The position numbers and the translations under genes were made by a program. Of a stretch of DNA of 64,000 nucleotides, positions 1 to 8,004 are shown one piece after another. Every line of letters starts with the position of its first letter. Position 1 is the first letter of the stretch. This DNA comes from an uncultured Haemophilus sp. (GTDB lineage Bacteria; Pseudomonadota; Gammaproteobacteria; Enterobacterales; Pasteurellaceae). The notes below the pieces were generated by a model. The model had not been told where the DNA came from. It did not search any database and saw nothing but the letters and a program-made list of their open reading frames with translations. The stretch covers positions 3,186 to 67,185 of the forward strand of contig CAJLFU010000004.1 in assembly GCA_905205995.1 (NCBI GenBank). Direction: 5' to 3'.

Positions 1-65
1 AAAGCACCAATGGCGACCACAAGGATCACCATTAGATTCTTCCATAATGGGTAACGATTTAACAT
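1..65 (-). CDS. secD: SecD, N-terminal fragment (cut by window edge)
   Basis: Only the first 21 codons are inside the window. They read MLNRYPLWKNLMVILVVAIG, which matches the start of SecD: a short basic segment followed by the first membrane helix. SecD with SecF and YajC forms the accessory complex that helps SecYEG draw preproteins across the inner membrane using the proton motive force. It lies directly downstream of yajC on the same strand, the usual yajC-secD-secF order. The rest of the gene is outside the window. Confidence 0.85.
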   Translation of the reverse strand, partial: MLNRYPLWKNLMVILVVAIGA

Positions 66-88
66 AGTTTTCCCTTTAGGAATTTAAA

Positions 89-379
89 TTAGAGAGATTT
101 TACAGAACCTTTCGGTAATACTGAAACGATGTAGTTACGGTTAATCGTGATTTCAGTCGTATCGTTTAAAGCGATAACAATTTCAGCACCTTCGGTTACT
201 TTAGTGATTTTACCAATCAAACCACCAGCGGTTAATACTTCAGTGCCTTTCGCTAATTCAGACATTAATTTTTTGTGTTCTTTATTACGTTTCGCTTGTG
301 GGCGGTAAATCATAAAATAAAAAATTAAACCGAAGATCACGAAAATAAATAACGTGGACATTGGGCTTTGTGCTTCCAT
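89..379 (-). CDS. yajC: YajC, Sec translocon accessory subunit
   Basis: The protein is 96 aa. It has one N-terminal transmembrane helix (about residues 8-25), then the diagnostic FYFMIYRPQAKRNKEHK segment, then a small beta-rich domain containing LTAGGLIGKI and ending in NRNYIVSVLP. YajC is a bitopic inner-membrane protein of the SecDF-YajC holotranslocon. Family length is about 85-115 aa, so it is complete. The ATG at 379 is preceded by AAGGAAAAC. It is followed 23 nt later by secD, so the two are probably cotranscribed. Confidence 0.95.
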   Translation of the reverse strand: MEAQSPMSTLFIFVIFGLIFYFMIYRPQAKRNKEHKKLMSELAKGTEVLTAGGLIGKITKVTEGAEIVIALNDTTEITINRNYIVSVLPKGSVKSL

Positions 380-481
380 TGTGTTTTCCTTATAAAATGA
401 AAAGTTAAAAGTGTGCGTAAAATACCATAAAACGGCTTTTAGTAAAAGCCGATGAAGGCAATAACACCTAGAATTTTGGGA

Positions 482-709
482 TTAATTGATTTTTTTCAAG
501 CAAACTTCGAAGATTTGCTCGGAAACCCAATGTTGATCCACTAATTCACATTGATTTTCTTCACAAAAAACAACAAAATTTTCTACCGCACTTTGACGAT
601 TTAATTGCAAAACTAATTCATCATTTGGCGCTAAATTTGCCAAAGCCTTCTTCGCGGTTAAAAGCGGAATCGGGCAGGAAAGTGCGGTCAAATTTAATTG
701 ATATTTCAT
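482..709 (-). CDS. TusA/SirA-family sulfur carrier-like protein
   Basis: A 75-aa protein with the family signature near the N-terminus, LTALSCPIPLLTAKKAL, in which Cys12 of the CPxP motif is the persulfide-carrying residue. TusA-type proteins relay sulfur for tRNA thiolation and related pathways. The motif here (CPIP) is closer to the YedF/YeeD branch than to classical TusA (CPEP), so the exact partner is unknown. Its stop lies a few bases from the USS-rich intergenic region before yajC, and it follows the hemerythrin-like gene by 3 nt, suggesting a shared transcript. Confidence 0.8.
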   Translation of the reverse strand: MKYQLNLTALSCPIPLLTAKKALANLAPNDELVLQLNRQSAVENFVVFCEENQCELVDQHWVSEQIFEVCLKKIN

Positions 710-712
710 GAT

Positions 713-1225
713 TTAAGCTTGGCGACGAGCAAACATAATTTTGCCCATAGCCGTGAGTTGTTCTGCTGATAAATATTGTTTACCAAGCTCAAATAGCGGC
801 TCTTCAAGGGCAATGTGTCTATCATAGCTCGCCACAAACAGCGTAATCAGCCTTTCATCTACATCAGTGCGTTTCTCTGCAATCAATTCTTCTAGCTGCT
901 CGGAAAGCTTTGCCCAATTTTCATGCAAGGTAACGTGTTGTCGTTCTAATTCATCCACCGACTCTTTCGCCTGAGGTGCTTTTTCAATTAAAGCGGGGAA
1001 AAAGTCTTTTTCTTCATCATCATGATGAAGTGGTGCTGCGTGATTAAAATACTGCAATATGGTTTTTACATCATTTAATACGGCTTGATTTACGCCATTT
1101 TTTTCTAAGTAGCCAGGAAGAATCGTGAGTTGCTTGCAAAAGCGTTTCACCTTGCTATGACAAGCATAAAGCATATCAATCGGCTCATTCCAAGTGGCAA
1201 ATTGTTGAGGTTCAAGGATTTGCAT
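713..1225 (-). CDS. Hemerythrin-like HHE cation-binding protein
   Basis: About 170 aa, helical, with the histidines and acidic residues of a hemerythrin di-iron site in order: an early CHSKV, then HHDDEEKDFFP, then ERQHVTLHENW, then YDRHIALEEPLF. Such domains bind O2, NO or iron and often protect against oxidative or nitrosative stress; the real substrate here is unknown. The start at 1225 is preferred because AAAGGAAACCTT lies directly upstream. An ATG 14 codons earlier (1267) has no ribosome site and sits in an uptake signal. The gene is 3 nt upstream of the TusA-like gene, so a joint redox or sulfur role is possible. Confidence 0.8.
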   Translation of the reverse strand: MQILEPQQFATWNEPIDMLYACHSKVKRFCKQLTILPGYLEKNGVNQAVLNDVKTILQYFNHAAPLHHDDEEKDFFPALIEKAPQAKESVDELERQHVTLHENWAKLSEQLEELIAEKRTDVDERLITLFVASYDRHIALEEPLFELGKQYLSAEQLTAMGKIMFARRQA

Positions 1226-1289
1226 AAGGTTTCCTTTGTTAAAAAGTGCGGTCAAAAAACGCTTCATTTTTTTACCGCACTTTCATCAA

Positions 1290-2438
1290 TTATGATTTAT
1301 CTGCTAATTGTAATGGTGGAACAGGTTTGCCCATGCGAGCATAGAATTCCACAACAAAATCATCAAAACGATCGTCTTCAATCGCTTGACGAATTTCCGC
1401 CATTAAACGTTGATAATAGCGTAAATTGTGAATGGTATTTAAGCGAGCACCTAAAATTTCACCGCATTTATCTAAGTGATATAAATAGGCTTTGGTGTAG
1501 TTTTTACAGGTGTAGCAATCACATTCTGGATCCAATGGGCTGGTATCATCACGATATTTTGCATTACGGATTTTGACAATGCCGTCTGTCACGAATAAAT
1601 GGCCGTTACGTGCGTTACGGGTTGGCATTACGCAGTCGAACATATCAATACCACGACGCACACCTTCCACTAAATCTTCTGGTTTACCCACGCCCATTAA
1701 ATAACGCGGTTTGTCAGCCGGAATTTGTGGGCAGATGTATTCTAAAATACGGTGCATGTCTTCTTTTGGTTCGCCTACCGCTAAACCGCCTACCGCATAA
1801 CCGTCAAAGCCAATATTTACTAAACCTTCTAGTGATACTTTGCGTAATTCTTCAAATACACCGCCTTGAATAATACCGAATAGCGCATTTTTATTGCCTA
1901 ATTCATCAAAGCGATCGCGACTACGCTTCGCCCAACGAAGAGACATTTCCATGGATTTTTTCGCATAATCGAAAGTCGCTGGATAAGGCGTACATTCATC
2001 GAAAATCATCACGATGTCAGAACCTAAATCATATTGAATTTCCATGGATTTTTCAGGTGAAAGGAAAATGCGCTCACCGTTAATTGGGTTTTGAAATTTC
2101 ACGCCTTCTTCGGTGATTTTACGTAATTTACCTAAACTAAATACTTGGAAACCGCCACTGTCAGTCAAAATCGGACGATGCCATTGCATAAAGTCGTGTA
2201 AATCACCGTGTTTACGCATCACTTCCTGTCCAGGACGAAGCCATAAATGGAAGGTGTTACCAAGCAAAATTTCTGCACCTGTCGCACGCACTTCTTCAGG
2301 TGTCATGCCTTTTACAGTGCCATAAGTACCCACTGGCATAAACGCAGGGGTTTCTACGCTGAACGTGCCTTGTGGACGTTCAAACACCAAGCGACCACGA
2401 CGCGCACTGCCGCTGGTTTTATCTAATTCATATTTCAT
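1290..2438 (-). CDS. tgt: tRNA-guanine(34) transglycosylase
   Basis: A 382-aa TIM-barrel enzyme that exchanges guanine-34 of GUN-anticodon tRNAs for preQ1, the entry step of queuosine modification. Visible motifs are LTDSGGFQVFSLG, with the catalytic Asp in the DSGGFQ element, FDECTPYPA, GGLAVGEPKEDMHR with the substrate loop, and the C-terminal zinc set PECDCYTCKNYTKAYLYHL. Length is normal. The ATG is preceded by GAGGAAAG. It lies downstream of queA on the same strand, the next enzyme of the pathway, but a terminator hairpin separates them, so it probably has its own promoter in the 112-bp gap. Confidence 0.97.
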   Translation of the reverse strand: MKYELDKTSGSARRGRLVFERPQGTFSVETPAFMPVGTYGTVKGMTPEEVRATGAEILLGNTFHLWLRPGQEVMRKHGDLHDFMQWHRPILTDSGGFQVFSLGKLRKITEEGVKFQNPINGERIFLSPEKSMEIQYDLGSDIVMIFDECTPYPATFDYAKKSMEMSLRWAKRSRDRFDELGNKNALFGIIQGGVFEELRKVSLEGLVNIGFDGYAVGGLAVGEPKEDMHRILEYICPQIPADKPRYLMGVGKPEDLVEGVRRGIDMFDCVMPTRNARNGHLFVTDGIVKIRNAKYRDDTSPLDPECDCYTCKNYTKAYLYHLDKCGEILGARLNTIHNLRYYQRLMAEIRQAIEDDRFDDFVVEFYARMGKPVPPLQLADKS

Positions 2439-2482
2439 TTTCTTTCCTCGACGAATAAACAGTTCGTAGGTTGTTGTTCAAT

Positions 2483-2506
2483 AAAAAAGCCTGTTAGTAC
2501 AGGCTT
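2483..2506 (-). terminator. Intrinsic terminator after queA
   Basis: On the minus strand, AAGCCTGT, a 4-nt loop and ACAGGCTT form an 8-bp stem followed by a run of six T. It lies 45 nt past the queA stop and upstream of tgt, so queA transcripts probably end here in part. Confidence 0.75.
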
Positions 2507-2550
2507 CTTGATAGGTATTTTATGAGTTGGTTGAAAATAAGTCAAACCAC

Positions 2551-3642
2551 TTATTCTAACCCTTTCACATTGGGATTTTTAGTAATGAACATCGCATCGC
2601 CATAACTGAAAAAACGGTAGCGATTTTCGACCGCATTTTTATAGGCGTTCATGGTGTGACTAAAGCCTGCAAAGGCAGATACCAACATAATCAATGTGCT
2701 TTCTGGCAAGTGGAAGTTGGTAATTAATGCATCCACCACACGGAATGATTTGCCCGGGTAAATAAAAATAGACGTATCAGAAAAATAAGGTTCAATTAAA
2801 TCTGAGTTGCCATTTTCTTCTGCAGATAGAGCAGCGGTTTCAATAGAACGCACTGATGTTGTACCCACAGCAATGACACGTTTACCCGCTTTCTTCGTTT
2901 CAATAATGGCATTGCAGACCTCTTGAGAAAGTTCCACATATTCCGCGTGCATAATGTGATCTTCAATATTTTCAACACGTACCGGCTGGAATGTACCTGC
3001 GCCCACGTGCAAAGTTACAAATTCAAAATTAACACCTTTTTCGTGTAATTTTTGTAACAGCTCATCATCAAAATGCAAGCCTGCTGTTGGCGCAGCTACT
3101 GCACCAGGCACTTTGTTATACACGGTTTGATAGCATTCTTGATCTGCTTCTTCATCTGGGCGATCAATGTAAGGCGGCAAAGGCATATGGCCGATTTCTT
3201 GCAACACATCAAGTACATTGCGACTTTTATCCGCTAGTTCCAACTCAAAAAGGGCATCTTGGCGACCAACCATAATCGCTTTTACGCCATTATTTTCACC
3301 GATCTTATCTTCACCTAAAAATAATTCAGCACCTTCTTTCGGCGCTTTTGACGAACGAATATGCGCTAAGAAATGGTGTTCACTTAAAACACGTTCCACT
3401 AACACTTCAATTTTCCCACCACTGGCTTTACGACCAAACATACGAGCAGGGATCACGCGCGTATTGTTAAAAATCAACAAATCACCTTCGTCGATTAAAT
3501 CCAATACATCAGTAAAAGTGCGGTGAGAAATTTCTCCGTTTTCGCCATTGAGTTGTAACAAGCGACAAGAAGAGCGATCTTCTTTAGGATAACGAGCAAT
3601 CAGCTCATCTGGTAAGTCAAAATGAAAGTCAGAAACACGCAT
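2551..3642 (-). CDS. queA: S-adenosylmethionine:tRNA ribosyltransferase-isomerase
   Basis: A 363-aa enzyme that transfers and isomerises the ribosyl part of SAM onto preQ1-34 of tRNA to give epoxyqueuosine. The N-terminus MRVSDFHFDLPDELIARYP, LLIFNNTRVIPARMFG, the GAVAAPTAGLHFD motif, THVG-like HVGAGTFQPV and the C-terminal NFHLPESTLIMLVSAFAG are all family hallmarks, and the length is typical (about 345-365 aa). It is the gene next to the leader-distal end of the CRISPR array. The array is transcribed toward it with no evident terminator between, so read-through from the array is possible. Confidence 0.97.
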   Translation of the reverse strand: MRVSDFHFDLPDELIARYPKEDRSSCRLLQLNGENGEISHRTFTDVLDLIDEGDLLIFNNTRVIPARMFGRKASGGKIEVLVERVLSEHHFLAHIRSSKAPKEGAELFLGEDKIGENNGVKAIMVGRQDALFELELADKSRNVLDVLQEIGHMPLPPYIDRPDEEADQECYQTVYNKVPGAVAAPTAGLHFDDELLQKLHEKGVNFEFVTLHVGAGTFQPVRVENIEDHIMHAEYVELSQEVCNAIIETKKAGKRVIAVGTTSVRSIETAALSAEENGNSDLIEPYFSDTSIFIYPGKSFRVVDALITNFHLPESTLIMLVSAFAGFSHTMNAYKNAVENRYRFFSYGDAMFITKNPNVKGLE

Positions 3643-3732
3643 AATTGTAAATAATGAAAGCTAAAAATGGGGCATAGTCTAGAGCGAATAAGGGGGAAAT
3701 ACAAGGGGGAGAGATAGAGTAGGACGGTAAAT

Positions 3733-3760
3733 ATTATACTATTCAAATTTATTAAGTTTT
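3733..3760 (-). promoter_or_regulatory. Candidate queA promoter
   Basis: On the minus strand a perfect TATAAT lies at 3738-3733, about 90 nt upstream of the queA ATG. The -35 region at normal spacing falls at the very end of the CRISPR array and is weak (AAAACT-like). The array therefore stops exactly where a working queA promoter would start. This is pattern matching only. Confidence 0.4.
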
Positions 3761-4655
3761 GTTTCAACACACAGCCACCCGAAGGTGGCTGCAAAATTCA
3801 AAGTGAATTACCGTGATGTGTACATTGTTTCAACACACAGCCACCCGAAGGTGGCTGCGATTATCAGCGTTATATTGATTTAGGTTATATGGTTTCAACA
3901 CACAGCCACCCGAAGGTGGCTGCCAAACGCTTGTGTTCCGTAGTTGGTTAATACTGTGTTTCAACACACAGCCACCCGAAGGTGGCTGCCCACAATCCCG
4001 AATTTATCAGCCATAACAATGACAGTTTCAACACACAGCCACCCGAAGGTGGCTGCATTCCGCTTTTTCTGCTTATCTGTTTCTGATTGGTTTCAACACA
4101 CAGCCACCCGAAGGTGGCTGCTCCAATATTATCAAAAACAATAGATATATCTTTAGTTTCAACACACAGCCACCCGAAGGTGGCTGCGACATCAAATCAC
4201 CTCTATATCATCTTCGATTTCACGTTTCAACACACAGCCACCCGAAGGTGGCTGCTATACTTGAGCCGATGAATTGTCTTAACTCACGGGTTTCAACACA
4301 CAGCCACCCGAAGGTGGCTGCATAAAATTTCAAGCCATTTGAAAACTCAATCAGTAGTTTCAACACACAGCCACCCGAAGGTGGCTGCCTGCGGTAGATC
4401 CTATAATATCAGTGGTACAGGCTTGTTTCAACACACAGCCACCCGAAGGTGGCTGCAACCACTCAATCCCACCAAATAAAAAAGGCTCTCCGTTTCAACA
4501 CACAGCCACCCGAAGGTGGCTGCCCCACCAGTCATATTTAGCGCCTGCTGTGCGGTTGTTTCAACACACAGCCACCCGAAGGTGGCTGCGTTTCTTCTGA
4601 TGTAGCAGATTTGGCTCAACGAGGTTTCAACACACAGCCACCCGAAGGTGGCTGC

Positions 4656-4690
4656 CTCTTGTCGAGCGACTTGATCTGTGTGGAAATGGC
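4656..4690. repeat. CRISPR spacer, first copy of duplicated spacer
   Basis: This 35-nt spacer begins CTCTTGTCGAGCGACTTG and ends GTGGAAATGGC. It is identical to the spacer at 5798-5832. It is the 14th spacer from the left (leader-distal) side. Confidence 0.95.
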
Positions 4691-5797
4691 GTTTCAACAC
4701 ACAGCCACCCGAAGGTGGCTGCGCTTGCCCGTGCAATAAAAAGGATTGGATTAAAAGTTTCAACACACAGCCACCCGAAGGTGGCTGCAATGCCACCGCA
4801 TCTGTACATTTCGCTTCGGCTAAGTTTCAACACACAGCCACCCGAAGGTGGCTGCTGCATCAATCCATTTGTAATCAGAGATGATAGGTGTGTTTCAACA
4901 CACAGCCACCCGAAGGTGGCTGCTTGCCTGATTGTGCCGTCTAGTAAATACTCAAAAGTTTCAACACACAGCCACCCGAAGGTGGCTGCTGTAACATCAA
5001 ATTTGAGGTTAATTCGTCCGCCTTGTTTCAACACACAGCCACCCGAAGGTGGCTGCTTAAGCTAACCAATGTGGGCAAACCGTTATTAGCTGTTTCAACA
5101 CACAGCCACCCGAAGGTGGCTGCCCTCCGAAAAAGAGGTAAGCGTTGGAACGCAAGTTAGTTTCAACACACAGCCACCCGAAGGTGGCTGCTCAGTTTAA
5201 AGCCGTTTTAAACTAATTTTAAAATGTTTCAACACACAGCCACCCGAAGGTGGCTGCTACCTTTTAATTTTTAAAATCAATTAGTTAAAATGTTTCAACA
5301 CACAGCCACCCGAAGGTGGCTGCCTTTTATGGATAAAATAAAACTATCAGATAAAGCAGTTTCAACACACAGCCACCCGAAGGTGGCTGCTTGCATGATG
5401 AACGCCAAACATTTGTTTTAAATCCAAGTTTCAACACACAGCCACCCGAAGGTGGCTGCTGTCAGTCCGTGGAAAGAGTTGCTAGATAGTCTAGAGTTTC
5501 AACACACAGCCACCCGAAGGTGGCTGTCTTTTGTGTACCTTGCTTTTATCTGCCGCTCCGCTTGTTTCAACACACAGCCACCCGAAGGTGGCTGCTTTGT
5601 ATTAGATCCACCATATCTATGCACTAGACAAGTTTCAACACACAGCCACCCGAAGGTGGCTGCACGAAAAAACAACTCAACACGCACCGGTTACTGCTGT
5701 TTCAACACACAGCCACCCGAAGGTGGCTGCAAGATAAGCTAAAATCTCGACAACAAAAACTAACTGTTTCAACACACAGCCACCCGAAGGTGGCTGC

Positions 5798-5832
5798 CTC
5801 TTGTCGAGCGACTTGATCTGTGTGGAAATGGC
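5798..5832. repeat. CRISPR spacer, second copy of duplicated spacer
   Basis: Identical over all 35 nt to the spacer at 4656-4690 and separated from it by 16 other spacers. The spacers on either side of the two copies differ, so this is not a simple block duplication of neighbours. Confidence 0.95.
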
Positions 5833-6395
5833 GTTTCAACACACAGCCACCCGAAGGTGGCTGCTAGCATGATTGCCCGTTACGGTTACAACGTTAAAAG
5901 TTTCAACACACAGCCACCCGAAGGTGGCTGCAATCGCAACCGGTGGACAAGCTGAAATGGTAATCGGTTTCAACACACAGCCACCCGAAGGTGGCTGCAA
6001 AAAAGGTGCGGTTGTTTTATCGGCTTCTACGGGTTTCAACACACAGCCACCCGAAGGTGGCTGCCTTCGTGTTTACGCACTGCGTTCCCTTCTTGTCGGT
6101 TTCAACACACAGCCACCCGAAGGTGGCTGCGTATCGCTTAAAGATGCCCGTCAAAAAGCACTTGTTTCAACACACAGCCACCCGAAGGTGGCTGCGTGGC
6201 TTCTGGGAAATACCCATCATCAAGCGGCTGTTTCAACACACAGCCACCCGAAGGTGGCTGCGCAAATCTTTGGTCTATTGCTTCTGCACTTTCTAAGTTT
6301 CAACACACAGCCACCCGAAGGTGGCTGCCGCTCGAGCTTTCGCCCCCATTTATTCGTAAATAGGTTTCAACACACAGCCACCCGAAGGTGGCTGC

Positions 6396-6586
6396 TCCCT
6401 ACATAAAAAAGCAAGAAAAATCAGCAAATTAAATACCGTATTTCGCTAACTGATTTTATGACAAGGAGTTTAGTAAGTATAACGGCCGTATTGCCGTTAT
6501 ACAAATAGATTAAGTCATCCAAATTGTTAAAGAAAACGAAGATCGCTATCCCATCAGGATTTTAATGAGAACAATAGGTTAGCGAA
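6396..6586 (-). promoter_or_regulatory. CRISPR leader with two dyad elements
   Basis: AT-rich 191 bp between the cas2 stop and the first leader-proximal repeat. It holds a perfect inverted repeat, GTATAACGGC at 6477-6486 and its complement at 6493-6502 with a 6-nt loop. It also holds a 13-bp palindrome (AAATAC-C-GTATTT, 6431-6443) nested between AATCAG and CTGATT. On the minus strand TTGTCA followed 18 nt later by TACGGT is a weak candidate promoter for the pre-crRNA. The hairpin lacks a T-run, so it is a poor terminator and could instead be a leader anchoring or protein-binding site. Confidence 0.75.
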
Positions 6587-6880
6587 CTAAATGACAAGTA
6601 CGTCTTTAAATACATCTATTGCTGGTTTTGTCCCATGATGTTCCACTTTATTACGCCATTTACTGCCTAAATGATAAAAGCGCAGACTGTCACATGTGGG
6701 ATCGTAGGTTTCCAACAGTTTGTTTTTCAACATAACCCACTGGTCAGGCGTGACATCACATTCAAATACCGAATATTGCGCCCGCACGCCGTAATCCAAG
6801 CAATGTTTTGCGATGCGGCGCAATCGCGCTTGCCCATTTGGATCGTCAAAAGAAATGTCGTAAGTAATCAGCATTAACAT
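6587..6880 (-). CDS. cas2: Cas2, adaptation endoribonuclease-fold subunit
   Basis: A 97-aa ferredoxin-fold protein starting MLMLITYDISFDDPNG, with the conserved Asp at the end of beta-1 (TYDIS) and the usual RLRRIAKHCLDYGVRAQYSVFEC helix and strand. Cas2 dimers bridge two Cas1 dimers in the spacer integration complex. The start is 3 nt after the cas1 stop, so translation is coupled; the ATG two codons further in (6874) is an alternative. It is the last cas gene and is followed by the leader and array, as in most I-C loci. Confidence 0.96.
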   Translation of the reverse strand: MLMLITYDISFDDPNGQARLRRIAKHCLDYGVRAQYSVFECDVTPDQWVMLKNKLLETYDPTCDSLRFYHLGSKWRNKVEHHGTKPAIDVFKDVLVI

Positions 6881-6883
6881 AGT

Positions 6884-7897
6884 TTATCTCATCAAAAACG
6901 GCGGGTATTCCGCCAAATCCCCGCGTAAGTGCCGCGCCAGCAGCATTGCCTGAATATACGGCAGCAACCCAATTTCCACTTCCTCGCCTAAAAACGGATG
7001 AACGATTTTCTCCTGCTTTTTCGCCTGCAAAGCTTGGAACAAGAGCTTACGCGCATCGGCTTTCAGACTCGCCGCGCCGCTTGCCTCGGTAACAAAATCC
7101 TGCGGTTTGATTTGCCCGCGGTTAATCAAAGAAAGCACCAATCTGTCTGCCCACCACGCGCGGAACTCTTCCAAAACATCTTGCGCTAAACTATCGCGAC
7201 CCGGTCGGTCGGCGTGCAGAAAGCCCACCTGAGGGTCCAGTCCCACGCCTTGCAGCGCGCCGCTGATGTCCTTGCCCAAAATGCTGTACACAAACGACAA
7301 CAGTGCATTTACCTCGTCTCTGGGCGGACGGCGATTGCGCCCGTCAAAAGAAAAGCCGCTTTTTTCACTCAAAAGCTGCCCGAATACGCCGAAATAACGC
7401 GCCGCCGCATCGCCCTCAATCCCACGCACCACATCCAGCTCCGCCGCGCCCTTCAACTGCCGCAGCGAAATGTTCAAAGAATCGACCGCACTTTGAATCG
7501 CCGAATTCTCACCGTAATTGCGAATCTGCCGCTGAAGCACCCGCTTACTCGCCTGAATCTTCGCCGCAATGATATTGCGCGCAATTGGCACAGGATTTTG
7601 CTCCGACATCCGATACTGCGCCCGACGCAGCAGCACATTACCACTCTGCCGCCCCTGAAGCCGCCCCAAGAAACGCCCATTTTCGGTAAAAAACGCCAAA
7701 TTCACATTATTCTCGCCGCAAAACCCCAACAAAAACGGCGACACCAACACATTGCCAAAACAGAAAATATGCCCGATGGAATGCACCGGCAGCTGCGCCA
7801 CCTTCTTACGCTCCTGCTCCACCACCAGCGTCTCCCGCTCCTTATGCAGATAACTGCCTTGGGTGTTGATGTAGAGTGTGTTTTGCAGTTTGCGCAT
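6884..7897 (-). CDS. cas1: Cas1, CRISPR integrase
   Basis: From the preferred ATG at 7897 (AAGGAG 6 nt upstream) the protein is 337 aa and begins MRKLQNTLYINTQGSYL, the normal type I-C Cas1 start. An in-frame start 9 codons earlier has no ribosome site. The metal-binding residues are visible as Glu161 (VRGIEGDAAARYF), His228 (GFLHADRPGRDSL) and the acidic pair near 240-244 (DVLEEFR). Cas1 with Cas2 cuts and joins new spacers at the leader-repeat junction. The gene is very GC-rich for this chromosome (about 60 percent in places) yet carries one Haemophilus uptake signal (7485-7493). Confidence 0.97.
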   Translation of the reverse strand: MRKLQNTLYINTQGSYLHKERETLVVEQERKKVAQLPVHSIGHIFCFGNVLVSPFLLGFCGENNVNLAFFTENGRFLGRLQGRQSGNVLLRRAQYRMSEQNPVPIARNIIAAKIQASKRVLQRQIRNYGENSAIQSAVDSLNISLRQLKGAAELDVVRGIEGDAAARYFGVFGQLLSEKSGFSFDGRNRRPPRDEVNALLSFVYSILGKDISGALQGVGLDPQVGFLHADRPGRDSLAQDVLEEFRAWWADRLVLSLINRGQIKPQDFVTEASGAASLKADARKLLFQALQAKKQEKIVHPFLGEEVEIGLLPYIQAMLLARHLRGDLAEYPPFLMR

Positions 7898-8004
7898 GGG
7901 GAGCTCCTTGGGGATTGACCGCAATTTTGGGGGCGATGGTTAGGCTACCTGAAAATCATTGACAGGTTGAGTTAGGCGGAACGCTATAACCTAATTTAAT
8001 GATT

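Larger units (their letters stand above)
3761..6395 (-). CRISPR. Type I-C CRISPR array, 40 repeats and 39 spacers
   Basis: Forty 32-nt repeats begin GTTTCAACACACAGCC and end ACCCGAAGGTGGCTGC on the plus strand. Their period is 65-69 nt, with spacers of 33-37 nt. In each repeat GCAGCCACC and GGTGGCTGT pair to form the hairpin, and the minus-strand reading ends in TTGAAAC, the usual 3' handle of type I-C repeats. The array is therefore transcribed leftward, away from cas2, with its leader at 6396-6586. All repeats appear identical except the one at 5496-5527, whose last plus-strand base is T instead of C. Spacers at 4656-4690 and 5798-5832 are identical; I found no other duplicate. Rightmost spacers should be the newest. 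Confidence 0.98.

Noticed and set aside
3944..6406. Many open frames of 60-180 codons through the repeat region on both strands, encoding periodic STHSHPKVAA, NTQPPEGGC or ATFGWLCVET units
   Set aside because: They are translations of the CRISPR repeat in different frames. The period follows the repeat-spacer unit and there are no credible start signals or codon bias.
6477..6502. Leader inverted repeat as a rho-independent terminator of cas2
   Set aside because: No T-run follows on either strand and it lies in the leader; described as a dyad element instead.
7214..7918. A 234-codon open frame on the plus strand opposite cas1, and similar long plus-strand frames opposite cas8c, cas4 and cas3
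   Set aside because: These are shadows caused by the high GC of the cas genes. They have very His/Arg/Pro-rich, implausible translations and lie opposite well-recognised proteins.
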